Source: Thalassolituus maritimus (GTDB lineage Bacteria; Pseudomonadota; Gammaproteobacteria; Pseudomonadales; Oceanobacteraceae). From it: 64,000 bases of DNA. The DNA is taken from positions 1 through 64,000 of the forward strand of contig CAJWBH010000007.1 in assembly GCA_913019975.1 (NCBI GenBank). Direction: 5' to 3'. Position 1 is the first letter of the stretch; the number at the start of each line of letters is the position of its first letter. A model generated the notes under the pieces. That model was not told the DNA's origin and did not search any database. It saw only the letters and a program-made list of their open reading frames with translations. Both the position numbers and the translations under genes were made by a program. Below, in pieces: positions 1-8,703 of the stretch.

Positions 1-25
1 TGCTTACGCAGTCGGGGGTTTTTTC
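1..25 (+). terminator. Right half of a rho-independent terminator, cut by window start
   Basis: The first bases show the 3' arm of a GC-rich stem followed by TTTTTT at about 19-24, with the loop region TTAC at the left. The 5' arm lies outside the window, so pairing cannot be verified. A related sequence with the same CTTACGC loop recurs at about 365-400. It probably ends a plus-strand gene lying left of the window. Confidence 0.5.
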
Positions 26-76
26 ATTGCGAGCTTAACGAACACGTCAAGGTCGATCGCGACCCCGGTCTATCCC

Positions 77-111
77 AAAACCCCAGCAGGGTAACCTGCT
101 GGGGTTTTTTC
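77..111 (+). terminator. Strong rho-independent terminator
   Basis: A perfect stem is formed by CCCCAGCAGG (81-90) and CCTGCTGGGG (95-104) around the loop GTAA. It is preceded by AAAA and followed by a run of T (105-110). The A tract on the left makes it able to work in both directions. It lies in tandem with the partial terminator at the window start. Confidence 0.9.
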
Positions 112-789
112 TTTTCTGGAACTTCAAAAAAGTATCAATGGCGTCGTGGTATCTACCTGCTACTTGGGTATTGGGTAGAATACGATAATCACTTTTACTA
201 CCTATCGGGCAGGCCGGTGATTGCATCCTGCATAACCGGCATTTCCGGTACGTCGGACCGCGCCATCTATGGCGGTCACGAGCGTCATGTGGGCAGCTTT
301 GGACTCATTGAGGTGATCGTCAAGAACTAGGCGTCCCCGTCGGATGCGACTTCGATCTATTCAAAACCCCTGATTACTTACGCGGTCAGGGGGGGGCATT
401 GCCCGAGAAAAACAATCCCGCAAGCTTCGCGTTGCGCCTCTATGAACCTGTCCGTGGATAAGCGTTCCAAACGCCTAACTTGGCTATATACTGAGTTTCA
501 GAGGCTGGACCGCTTGCCTTAGCTATTGTGGTTCATAATGAGACAAATGGCGTCTATCTATGAGTTTATGCCGCTGATGCTCGAAATCGACGGCTCGTAA
601 ACGTCTTCTCACTGTAAAGAGTACGCTCGTACCGCTATTACCTCTTGAAGCAAAATCCCTAACGAATATCCTATAGGTAACAAGTATTCCAATAATAAAA
701 ACAAGCTGTCACCGAGTATCTATCTGTCCTGATATAGACTGGTTCTACAGTCGAAACGGTGTCTCTTGACCGACAAATGAGGTCGTGAA
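112..789. other. Gene-free stretch with possible gene remnants
   Basis: No convincing gene is seen here. A plus-strand frame stays open from before 121 to a TAG at 328-330, and its last part (about 190-330) has protein-like composition ending in ...GLIEVIVKN, but it has no start or ribosome site. At about 365-392 there is a weak hairpin (CCCCTGA/TCAGGGG) whose T tract is replaced by G; it resembles the terminator at position 1. A 26-codon ATG frame at 442-522 cannot be supported. The stretch just before 790 should hold the promoter of the DUF6160 cluster, but no clear -35/-10 pair stands out. Confidence 0.5.
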
Positions 790-2013
790 GTGAAAAACGT
801 TCTCCGCCATCCGTTAACAATCGCAATGACAGCACTGTCTTTGCCAGTCTGCTCTTTAGAGGCTATCAGCGACCGGGAAATGGCTGATGTGTCTGGACAG
901 GCATTTATCACTATCGATGCATCATCATACAGTGATGGCACTGGTGAATGGGCAGGGCAGTATGAGTTCACCAAGGTGAATCTAGGCTTAGATATTGAAA
1001 CCCTGATGACCATTGATACGCTTAAGGTCGGTGAGTTTGAACGGACTGTAGGTGAAGACGGTACCGTGCCAATGACGGATGCTCAGGGGAATCCTGTGAC
1101 TCAAAATGGGAACCTGGTGGCTCATGATGCTGATCTGATCATTGAGAACTTCGGCCTTGGCCGGGTAACCAACTATAAAGATGCAGTAAATGCCAGTATC
1201 GAAGAGTTTAAGATCCGTGATCCCTACATTGAACTTGCGTATAAAGTAGAGAACGGTGTTCGGAAGGTTGCGGGAGTACGTATCGGCTTCTCGGAAGCTC
1301 AGGGTTGGTTGTCAGGAGATCTTATCTCTTTAACAGGTAATTTGAATGGCCGTATTGAAGGGCCTGCCTCGGTGGTATATGACCAGAACTGTAATGGTCA
1401 GGGTACTGCGAGTTGGTTGCAGTGTATTGAACTAGGTTTGGCAGATGCTTTGGGTACGCAGTTGGTAAGTACAATCGACTTGGTTGATGGTGCTGTAGGT
1501 ACCGCTGGTTATAGTTATGGCGCTGGTCGCGAGTTAAATGAAGATGGTGAGCTTCAAAACCCCGATAGCCCATATCTGGACGTCCCTTACCTTAAACGAG
1601 CTTCCTGGGCGGGTGTTCCGGGGGGTAGGAGCTTCACAGCTCCAGGTTCTGCGCTTGAATTTATTATTCCCGCGCTTACTGGGTCAGAAGACTGTACTGT
1701 TACGGGTACTCCCGCTTGTTTCCCTCTAACTAACTTTCAGAGTGTCTATGTCGGCGATGAAAGTGTTGACTTTGAGAATGGCGGCGGAGCTACAGGTGCG
1801 TTTGTATCTCTTCAGACTACTTCTGTTCCGTGGGAAGATTTTTCGGGTATCGAAGGCAGTGATCGCGTATTAACTCAGAGAGGAGCGTTTTTGAATATCG
1901 CTAAATTCGATTCTGGCTCTGGTGTGAAGTATCCACTCAACCTTGATTTGTTCAGTGCAACGAACGGTACGCCACGTCAGGCTACCTGTGTTGGTAGCCT
2001 GAAGGGGTGCTAA
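790..2013 (+). CDS. Secreted DUF6160/FilA-like protein, first of four
   Basis: The 407-residue product starts at GTG (790) with a GAGG ribosome site about 8 bases upstream. It has a Sec-type signal peptide (residues 1-22) and then the motif LEAISDREMADVSGQ, followed by a long Asp/Gly-rich beta-type region. Six cysteines lie in the second half and at the very C-terminus (...CVGSLKGC), so disulfides are likely outside the cytoplasm. The motif is like the N-terminus of DUF6160 (putative pilus-system FilA) proteins and resembles a double-glycine leader. It is the first gene of a four-gene same-strand cluster with gaps of only 2-15 bases. The function is unknown; a surface or filament component is an inference. 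Confidence 0.75.
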   Translation: MKNVLRHPLTIAMTALSLPVCSLEAISDREMADVSGQAFITIDASSYSDGTGEWAGQYEFTKVNLGLDIETLMTIDTLKVGEFERTVGEDGTVPMTDAQGNPVTQNGNLVAHDADLIIENFGLGRVTNYKDAVNASIEEFKIRDPYIELAYKVENGVRKVAGVRIGFSEAQGWLSGDLISLTGNLNGRIEGPASVVYDQNCNGQGTASWLQCIELGLADALGTQLVSTIDLVDGAVGTAGYSYGAGRELNEDGELQNPDSPYLDVPYLKRASWAGVPGGRSFTAPGSALEFIIPALTGSEDCTVTGTPACFPLTNFQSVYVGDESVDFENGGGATGAFVSLQTTSVPWEDFSGIEGSDRVLTQRGAFLNIAKFDSGSGVKYPLNLDLFSATNGTPRQATCVGSLKGC

Positions 2014-2015
2014 TT

Positions 2016-3758
2016 ATGAAAATCTTGCGATCTATGTTAATCACCTCGATGGTTGTCTCTGCTGCGGCATTTGCTGACTTGCAGGCTCTTGATGATAACC
2101 AGATGAGTGCGGCAACTGGTGAGGGGCTTGGGTTTGCCCTTGAAGATTTCGTTTTGGACACGGAAGGAGCTGAGCTTTCAGTAACAGGCATACAAAGCTC
2201 TGCGGGCGAAGAGATCGATATTAAGTGGACTAGCCTTTATGTTATGGGGGAAGGCAGTGAAGAGGGCTCCATTCGTACTCCAGGGCAGATTGGCAGTTAC
2301 CTCCATCCGTACGTCATTCGCTCATTACGAGGCAGTGGTGGCCTCGATCCTAATGATCCTCTGTATAACGAAAAGTACGGTCAGATTAACAATGAACTGG
2401 CTCTACTTGAACTTGCAGCTGATGAGTACCAATCAGATGTCCAGAATAGCGCAACTTTTGCCACATTCTCGTACTATCAGGGGTGTGTTTGGGGGCAGCC
2501 TGGGTGTGACGACTTGGCAACGGTTGGCTCTAACGGAGTCGCAGTGCAAGCGATTACAAATGAAATTGATGCCCTGAATTCGTCCAGAGCGCAAATTGTA
2601 GATACCTATTCTCTGGCATTAGGCGCACTAGAAAATCAGATGAATAGTTACTACTTGAGTGAAATTGTTCCAAGGGAGGCCACTGTTGCACAGGAGCAAA
2701 CGGAATACGACGCCGAGGTTGTTGAGCTCGGTCAGCGTCTGACTACGGCATTCGATGCTTATGAAGCTTTTATGGCTATTCGACCTCAAGCTGATTGTGA
2801 GTTTGGCGATAATTGTACCGGATTGAATGGTTCCGCATGTCCCGTAATCGGGGGAGGTGCTTGCCGGGATGCTCGGACCGCATACAACGATTCTTACGAC
2901 TCCTACGAGGAACAGCAGTCGGTACGCCAGGATGCATATAACGATCTTATTGAAGCACGTAAAGATCTGGCCGCTGCCAACAATGATTCCGATAGTTTTG
3001 GGCCTGCAGGCTCTTATATTGAAGCGGTCAATAATGTAGAAGAATTCAAGGTGCTGTGTGGTTTGGATTCGAGCGATTTTGGCTCGTGCGACGGTGGCCT
3101 GATCACGCGCAAGGGAGAAACAAAAGATGGTATCGAAAGTGTTTCAATAGCTTTGGCAAGTGGTGTGGAGCGCAGGGATGGCCTGGATGTGGGTGCATCC
3201 TTCGAATTCGCAGTGAACTCAGTAAATCCTGATGGCTCAACCAGCCCACGTACCGACTACATCGATATCAACATGAAAGGGCTGTTTATCGATGGAACTG
3301 CGTTCCGTCTTTGGTCTGCTCCTGACGAGCAGGGTGACGATGAGCTGAATGCTGAGATTCGCTTGAATCTATTTATCAAAGAGTTGGATATCAGTGTTTG
3401 TGATCCTTCGGTTTGTGACAATGATCCTGTAGCCAAGGAGGCTTCTACTCTAAACTTGGACAACATGTTTGTCAGTCTTAACCTGGGTTACGGCGAGATT
3501 CAGCCAATGCGTCTGTCTGCTACGTCGGATGGTAACTTCGAATTTGAGCTGACCAAGCTCCGTCCTGGTGATGATGTCGACACCAGTAGCCAGGAAGACA
3601 TGCAAGCTTTCTATGATGATTACTATGAAAACTCACCGAAGAGCTTTATATCAATCAGTGACGTGCGGATAGGCAACAGTCCGGACGCTAGCCTCGGTAG
3701 TATCACTGTAGATGGTTTGCGTGCTCAGTACCTTAAAGTTACCAGTCGCGACCTGTAA
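2016..3758 (+). CDS. Secreted DUF6160/FilA-like protein with coiled-coil middle
   Basis: The ATG at 2016 is preferred over the upstream in-frame GTG (2007) because GAAGGGG (2001-2007) sits at the right distance from it. This start lies two bases after the previous stop, which points to coupling. The product is 580 residues: a signal peptide ending AFA, the motif LQALDDNQMSAATGE, then a domain of about 60 residues. A long, mostly helical middle (roughly residues 90-330, rich in Glu, Gln and Ala, with Cys pairs) follows, then a C-terminal beta-rich part. The middle is absent from the other three proteins and may form a coiled coil. The family role is not established; the protein probably acts at the cell surface. 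Confidence 0.75.
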   Translation: MKILRSMLITSMVVSAAAFADLQALDDNQMSAATGEGLGFALEDFVLDTEGAELSVTGIQSSAGEEIDIKWTSLYVMGEGSEEGSIRTPGQIGSYLHPYVIRSLRGSGGLDPNDPLYNEKYGQINNELALLELAADEYQSDVQNSATFATFSYYQGCVWGQPGCDDLATVGSNGVAVQAITNEIDALNSSRAQIVDTYSLALGALENQMNSYYLSEIVPREATVAQEQTEYDAEVVELGQRLTTAFDAYEAFMAIRPQADCEFGDNCTGLNGSACPVIGGGACRDARTAYNDSYDSYEEQQSVRQDAYNDLIEARKDLAAANNDSDSFGPAGSYIEAVNNVEEFKVLCGLDSSDFGSCDGGLITRKGETKDGIESVSIALASGVERRDGLDVGASFEFAVNSVNPDGSTSPRTDYIDINMKGLFIDGTAFRLWSAPDEQGDDELNAEIRLNLFIKELDISVCDPSVCDNDPVAKEASTLNLDNMFVSLNLGYGEIQPMRLSATSDGNFEFELTKLRPGDDVDTSSQEDMQAFYDDYYENSPKSFISISDVRIGNSPDASLGSITVDGLRAQYLKVTSRDL

Positions 3759-3773
3759 TAGGTGGAGGTCAGA

Positions 3774-4412
3774 ATGACAATTAATAAATTAGTACTTTCT
3801 CTATCCACATTGATGGTCGCAACTTCGTCAATGGCCGAGATGGAAGCAATTGATGATTTCGATTTGTCCGAAATCTCCGGTAAGGGTGGTGTTTATCTCT
3901 CTGGTGAGTTCGCGATCAACAAAGATGGTGGACCCCTTTGGGACGATCCTAATGAGGTCTCAGGCTTCACTCCAGGTACCCGTCCTATATTCGACGGCGC
4001 CGGTAACATCGTTGGCTCTGAAGAATGCGAAAACGGGATCTGTGGTTTGCGTCTCGCTATCAAATTGAATGAGAACAGTGAAGGTTGGTACGTTCTGGAT
4101 GACGTTTCTGGTGGCATGTCCTTTGAAGGACTAACGCTTCAGACGGAAACTTTGACGACTGCAACAAACTATGACGTTTGGGTTGATGGTGGCTTCGAAG
4201 AAAAAGCGGTTGACGATGAGGTTCTAAAAATCGGGCTGCCAGGGACCATTACGTTCAACGATTTTAAGTTTAAGTTCGCTGTGGCTAACAATGGTGAATT
4301 TGGTGTACCTCTTCAGGATGGAACCGCATTTCGTCAAACCGAAATATTTGGCGTTCAGCTAGACGGCAATATCACTGTCGGTGGTAACTTACTCCTGTTT
4401 CCGGTGGATTGA
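3774..4412 (+). CDS. Short secreted DUF6160-like protein
   Basis: The 212-residue product starts at ATG 3774, chosen because GGTGGAGG (3761-3768) is well spaced; the in-frame GTG at 3762 overlaps that site. It has a signal peptide ending SMA, then MEAIDDFDLSEISGKGG, the closest of the four motifs to a canonical double-glycine leader (two consecutive Gly after SGK). The rest is an acidic beta-type domain with one Cys pair (ECENGIC). It is the smallest member, so a subunit or minor component of the same structure is possible. It ends three bases before the next start. Confidence 0.75.
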   Translation: MTINKLVLSLSTLMVATSSMAEMEAIDDFDLSEISGKGGVYLSGEFAINKDGGPLWDDPNEVSGFTPGTRPIFDGAGNIVGSEECENGICGLRLAIKLNENSEGWYVLDDVSGGMSFEGLTLQTETLTTATNYDVWVDGGFEEKAVDDEVLKIGLPGTITFNDFKFKFAVANNGEFGVPLQDGTAFRQTEIFGVQLDGNITVGGNLLLFPVD

Positions 4413-4414
4413 TT

Positions 4415-7075
4415 ATGAAGAATACTACTTTGACGTTAAGTGCGCTCACACTCGCGGTTCAGGCTGTATCAGTATCGGCATTAGAAGCGCTTGATGATGA
4501 GACCATGGCGAATGTATCTGGTCAGTCTGGCGTGACGATTGAGCTTGACCCAGGGCAGCTGGATATTGGTGAAATCAGCTACAGCCAGGACGGTGTTGCG
4601 GCCAATATGCGTGACATCAATATCAACTCCAGTATTGGCTCTGCCTCGGTAACGACGATAGATATTGACTCTGACGGTACCCTTAATCTGTTCAATCAGC
4701 TTGGTGCTCGCGAGTTTACCGTTGGCGGCGTTGGCATGACCGGCACCACTGGTATTACTAATGATTTCTTCAGCCTTCGCGGTGCTACTCAGGCCTACAG
4801 TAATGGCGGGACCGCAGACGATTTTTCTGACGATACTGGTGTATTTCGTCTGAATATGGGCGATGACGGTAACGGAAATCTTGCGTTTGATGGTTCTCAA
4901 GTAGGCGTCTTCTTTGACGGTCTTCACTTTGGTGATGACGGTATGGAGTGGATTATTGATGACCTGGCGATGTCGGCCATTATTAATTATGGTCGCCTCA
5001 TCGTTAATGAGGGCAGTGTTGAATTTGATTTTGGTACTTTTGAGAACCGAGGCCTACGCCTGACCTATGAGGCAGCTGCGATTGGTCTGTCTAATGATCC
5101 TAATATCGCCGTTGGTGATTACGGTGATCCTGATTCAGCAGGTTATTTGCTTGGTGACACGTTCGGTTCACTGAGTGTCGACCTTGAGGCGTACGGTACT
5201 TTCACCATTGAAGGAGGAGGTGCAGACATCGGTGAGGGGATTACCTTCATTCCTGCGCTTACGCTTATCAATGACGACGCTGATCGTCCTGCGTTTAAGT
5301 ACACTGATGACGGTTACGTGATTCTCGCTCGTAACTTTCGTGGCGACTTCAGTACAGAGTCTGGTTTGACTCTCGACTTTGAAGAAGACGATGCTAATAA
5401 TCCCTATCTGGCACTGCGCTACGAAGATCTGACCTTCTCATTCAGCTTAGATGACCTGGTACTTGGTGATGAAAACGGAGCAGCTTTGGGTAGCTTCCGC
5501 GGACAGGTGCTTTTCCAGGATGGCTTAGTTGATGGGATTGAGCGTAAAAACTATCTGCATTTATTCCCAGGCGGCGATATTGCAAGTGCTGATGGTTCAA
5601 CTCAGCAGGGTGTGACGGCACAAGTGGGTTGGAATATCGTATCTGCAGATCCACTGGCTGACCCAAATGGTGGTGACTTCACGACGCCAGGCAACTTCGC
5701 TGGTAAAACTGCAGCTGAAAGTAATACCTATTTCGCCATGAATGATGATGGCAACTGGGTTTACTTCAACGGTTTCAACGGCTGGGGTGAAGGCGAAGTT
5801 TCACTTGATCTTACTTCTGGCCCAGATATGGCGTCGTTGCCTTCGGATTACTATGCCAACCCTTACAACTCTGCGACTGGTCAGTTCGACGAAAATGTAG
5901 GTTACGATCGTGAAAACAAGGTTGGTACTTACGATGGCCTGCGTATCGACTTCAAAGATTTACGCGGAGAGTACAGCTTCTCGGGCGTAACTGTTGGTAC
6001 TAGTGAAGAAGAGGCAATGGACTCCCCTTACATGGGTGGTACTGAGCTGCTTCTGGCGATGGAAGTATTTCCATCATACAGTTTTACCCTCAATGGTAAC
6101 CTGACGATTGCACCAGGCGGCCAGATTAATAGTGACGGTATCGGTGGCACACAAGGTCTGACACTTAACGGTGACCTGCGAATCACTGATGGCGATGCTG
6201 AGATTACAGTGGATGAATTCGGTCGTGGGGTTTGGTTAACAGGTGTAACCTATGACCTCCACATGCGTGGTGCTTCTATCGACGTAACCGAAGATGGTTT
6301 GACCTTTAACAAAGGGCTGACGTGGTCGACCATTCAGGTAGGCCAGTACAATAGCGCTACGGGTGAAATCGAGGGCGGTATTATCTTCGGCTCACGAGAT
6401 GATGGTGATAATTTAGGTGCCTTCACGCTCGAGCGTCTAGAGGATGGCACTACGATTTCAGTAGCGTCGGGTGGTGCAGGTCAGGTTTGTATTGGCGGCT
6501 CACTCAACGCTGGAGGCACTGATTGTGCGGGCGCTGGTCGTTTCGAAGATCGCGGAGAGCAAGGGCTGACTATCAAAGTTAAGGCGAAGTTTGCAGAGGC
6601 TCCTACTGACGTGAACGATCCTAATTATTATCGCTACCTTGGCAAAGGTAATCGCTTCTCTTGGACACAGACAAATGGTACGACCCTGACTCTTGATAAC
6701 TTCAGCACCCAGGATGGTCCTCAGGGCGGGAACGACTACGGTCTGAATATTGATCTTAAGCTTGATGTTGCAAGAACAGCAGTGCGTGCAAGTTTTATTG
6801 ATGAGGACGGTGACGGTAATACGGACAATGACTTTGATGGTGATGGTCGTCCTGATTTGATCGATACAAATGGTCAGTATATTCAGGAGTCCGAGATCCC
6901 GGAACGTGGCCCTCTTGGCTTCGCAGTATTCGGTCGGGTTCACTTTAAACAGCTGAACATCGATGGTCTGAAGATTGCTGCGACTCCAGACAGTACGCCT
7001 CAGACACTGATCAGTCAGATTGTTGTTCAGAATGCGGATATTCAGGCTAACCTGACGGCCACTCCAATCCGCTAA
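4415..7075 (+). CDS. Large secreted DUF6160-like protein with Asp-rich repeat
   Basis: The 886-residue product starts at ATG 4415, just after the previous stop; the in-frame TTG at 4409 is less likely. A signal peptide ending SVSA is followed by LEALDDETMANVSGQSG. The body is a long series of beta-type segments rich in Asp, Gly and Thr. Near the C-terminus, around residue 800, an Asp-rich segment (DEDGDGNTDND, then DFDGDGRPD) resembles calcium-binding thrombospondin type-3 or EF-like loops. The size and composition suggest a filament or adhesin-like surface protein whose folding depends on calcium, which is an inference. It is the last gene of the cluster. No C39 peptidase, porin or other export gene lies in the window. 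Confidence 0.75.
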   Translation: MKNTTLTLSALTLAVQAVSVSALEALDDETMANVSGQSGVTIELDPGQLDIGEISYSQDGVAANMRDININSSIGSASVTTIDIDSDGTLNLFNQLGAREFTVGGVGMTGTTGITNDFFSLRGATQAYSNGGTADDFSDDTGVFRLNMGDDGNGNLAFDGSQVGVFFDGLHFGDDGMEWIIDDLAMSAIINYGRLIVNEGSVEFDFGTFENRGLRLTYEAAAIGLSNDPNIAVGDYGDPDSAGYLLGDTFGSLSVDLEAYGTFTIEGGGADIGEGITFIPALTLINDDADRPAFKYTDDGYVILARNFRGDFSTESGLTLDFEEDDANNPYLALRYEDLTFSFSLDDLVLGDENGAALGSFRGQVLFQDGLVDGIERKNYLHLFPGGDIASADGSTQQGVTAQVGWNIVSADPLADPNGGDFTTPGNFAGKTAAESNTYFAMNDDGNWVYFNGFNGWGEGEVSLDLTSGPDMASLPSDYYANPYNSATGQFDENVGYDRENKVGTYDGLRIDFKDLRGEYSFSGVTVGTSEEEAMDSPYMGGTELLLAMEVFPSYSFTLNGNLTIAPGGQINSDGIGGTQGLTLNGDLRITDGDAEITVDEFGRGVWLTGVTYDLHMRGASIDVTEDGLTFNKGLTWSTIQVGQYNSATGEIEGGIIFGSRDDGDNLGAFTLERLEDGTTISVASGGAGQVCIGGSLNAGGTDCAGAGRFEDRGEQGLTIKVKAKFAEAPTDVNDPNYYRYLGKGNRFSWTQTNGTTLTLDNFSTQDGPQGGNDYGLNIDLKLDVARTAVRASFIDEDGDGNTDNDFDGDGRPDLIDTNGQYIQESEIPERGPLGFAVFGRVHFKQLNIDGLKIAATPDSTPQTLISQIVVQNADIQANLTATPIR

Positions 7076-7094
7076 CCTTCCTTTGCTGCGATGT

Positions 7095-7132
7095 CCGATG
7101 ATCAGGCGTATACTGTACGCCTGAATCATCGG
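7095..7132. terminator. Long hairpin between DUF6160 cluster and leuA
   Basis: CCGATGATCAGGCGTA (7095-7110) pairs with 7116-7132 (reverse complement identical except one bulged T) around the loop TACTG. The 16-bp stem ends 15 bases before the leuA start. No T run follows, so it may be a weak terminator for the cluster, a processing site, or a leader structure controlling leuA. No leucine-rich leader peptide is visible. Confidence 0.55.
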
Positions 7133-7146
7133 CATCGGAGTCTCTT

Positions 7147-8697
7147 ATGAGCCAGCAGAATCGCCTGGTTATTTTCGACACTACAATGCGTGACGGCGAG
7201 CAAAGCCCGGGCGCATCAATGACCAAAGAAGAAAAAGTCCGCATCGGTAAAGCGCTCGAAAAAATGCGCGTCGATGTTATGGAGGCAGGTTTCGCAGCTG
7301 CCAGCCCCGGAGACTTTGCGGCTATTGAGGCCGTTGCCTCTTCTGTGCGCGAGAGCACTGTATGCAGTCTTGCACGAGCGGTTGATCGTGATATTGAACA
7401 AGCGGCTGCAGCGTTGAAAAATGCAGAGCGTGCTCGTATTCATACCTTCATTGCGACTTCACCTATCCATATGCAGTACAAGCTGCGTATGGAGCCAAAT
7501 GCCGTTATTGATCAAGCAGTGCGAGCGGTGAAGAAAGCGCGTGGACTGGTTGAAGACGTCGAATTTTCTTGTGAAGACGCGGGCCGCTCAGAAATCGATT
7601 TTCTATGCCGTATTATCGAAGCAGCTATTGATGCGGGTGCCAGCACGATTAACATCCCTGATACCGTTGGCTATGCGATTCCAGAAGAGTTCGGAAATAC
7701 TATTCGAACACTGATTGAGCGTATCCCTAACGCGGATAAGGCGATTTTCTCTGTTCACTGCCACAACGACCTGGGTCTGGCGGTAGCCAACTCTCTCGCC
7801 GCAGTGACTAATGGTGCTCGTCAGGTTGAGTGTACGATTAATGGTCTGGGGGAACGCGCCGGTAATGCCTCTCTTGAAGAAGTGGTCATGGCAACCCGCA
7901 CCCGCCAGGATCTGTTCAACATCGAGACCGGTATTGATACAACTCATATCGTGCCGACGTCGCGGCTCGTTTCGAGCATCACGGGTTTCCCTGTTCAGCC
8001 GAATAAAGCAATTGTGGGTGCCAATGCCTTTGCTCACGAATCCGGTATCCACCAGGATGGTGTTCTTAAGCACCGCGAGACCTATGAGATCATGAAGGCA
8101 GAAGACGTAGGCTGGGGTGCGAACCGCATGGTGATGGGCAAGCACTCGGGACGTGCCGCCTTCCGCAGTCGTTTGCAGGAGCTGGGAGTTACGTTTGAGA
8201 CGGACGCAGCTTTGAATGACGCTTTTGCTCGCTTCAAGGATCTTGCTGATAAGAAGCATGAGATCTTCGATGAAGACCTGCAGGCACTGGTCACAGAAAG
8301 CCGCTCGGCCTCTCTGCCTGATGTCTATAGCTTGGTATCGCTTGAGAGTCACTCGGCTACCGGTGAAACGCCTGTGAGTGAAATCGTCATCAGCAAAGAT
8401 GGCGCCGAGCATCGCAGCAAAGCGGAAGGTAGCGGCCCTGTGGATGCAGCTCTGCGTGCTATTGAAGATGTCGCTAAGTCCGGCGCTAACCTCTTGCTGT
8501 ACTCGGTGAATGCGATTACGGAAGGCACTGACTCTCAGGGTGAGGTGACTGTGCGTCTTGAAAAGGCGGGCCGTATTGTCAACGGCAGCGGTGCGGATAC
8601 CGACATTGTTGTCGCATCAGCAAAGGCGTACATCCATGCACTGAATCTTCTGGTCAGCACTAACGATCGTACGCACCCTCAGAACGACGGCGTTTAA
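7147..8697 (+). CDS. leuA: 2-isopropylmalate synthase
   Basis: The enzyme condenses acetyl-CoA with 2-oxoisovalerate, the first committed step of leucine synthesis, in the cytoplasm. The 516-residue length fits the E. coli-type enzyme (about 520). The N-terminal TIM barrel shows DTTMRDGEQ (residues 11-19) and the metal-binding HCH at 204-206 followed by ND; GERAGN and HESGIHQDG are also present. The C-terminal region from about residue 395 looks like the allosteric LeuA dimer domain ([12 protein letters not shown]). The ribosome site is CGGAG before ATG 7147. The gene stands alone without leuBCD. A homocitrate or citramalate synthase is less likely given the overall LeuA type 1 pattern. Confidence 0.95.
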   Translation: MSQQNRLVIFDTTMRDGEQSPGASMTKEEKVRIGKALEKMRVDVMEAGFAAASPGDFAAIEAVASSVRESTVCSLARAVDRDIEQAAAALKNAERARIHTFIATSPIHMQYKLRMEPNAVIDQAVRAVKKARGLVEDVEFSCEDAGRSEIDFLCRIIEAAIDAGASTINIPDTVGYAIPEEFGNTIRTLIERIPNADKAIFSVHCHNDLGLAVANSLAAVTNGARQVECTINGLGERAGNASLEEVVMATRTRQDLFNIETGIDTTHIVPTSRLVSSITGFPVQPNKAIVGANAFAHESGIHQDGVLKHRETYEIMKAEDVGWGANRMVMGKHSGRAAFRSRLQELGVTFETDAALNDAFARFKDLADKKHEIFDEDLQALVTESRSASLPDVYSLVSLESHSATGETPVSEIVISKDGAEHRSKAEGSGPVDAALRAIEDVAKSGANLLLYSVNAITEGTDSQGEVTVRLEKAGRIVNGSGADTDIVVASAKAYIHALNLLVSTNDRTHPQNDGV

Positions 8698-8703
8698 CGG
8701 CGT

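Noticed and set aside
442-522. 26-codon plus-strand frame in the first spacer
   Set aside because: It is too short, has no ribosome site and shows no family similarity.
6500-7135. Minus-strand open frame of 211 codons
   Set aside because: It lies fully antisense to the largest DUF6160 gene, has no ribosome site, and its residue composition is typical of a shadow frame.
7603-8412. Minus-strand open frame of 269 codons
   Set aside because: It is antisense to leuA, whose family motifs are complete; the frame is a codon-bias shadow.
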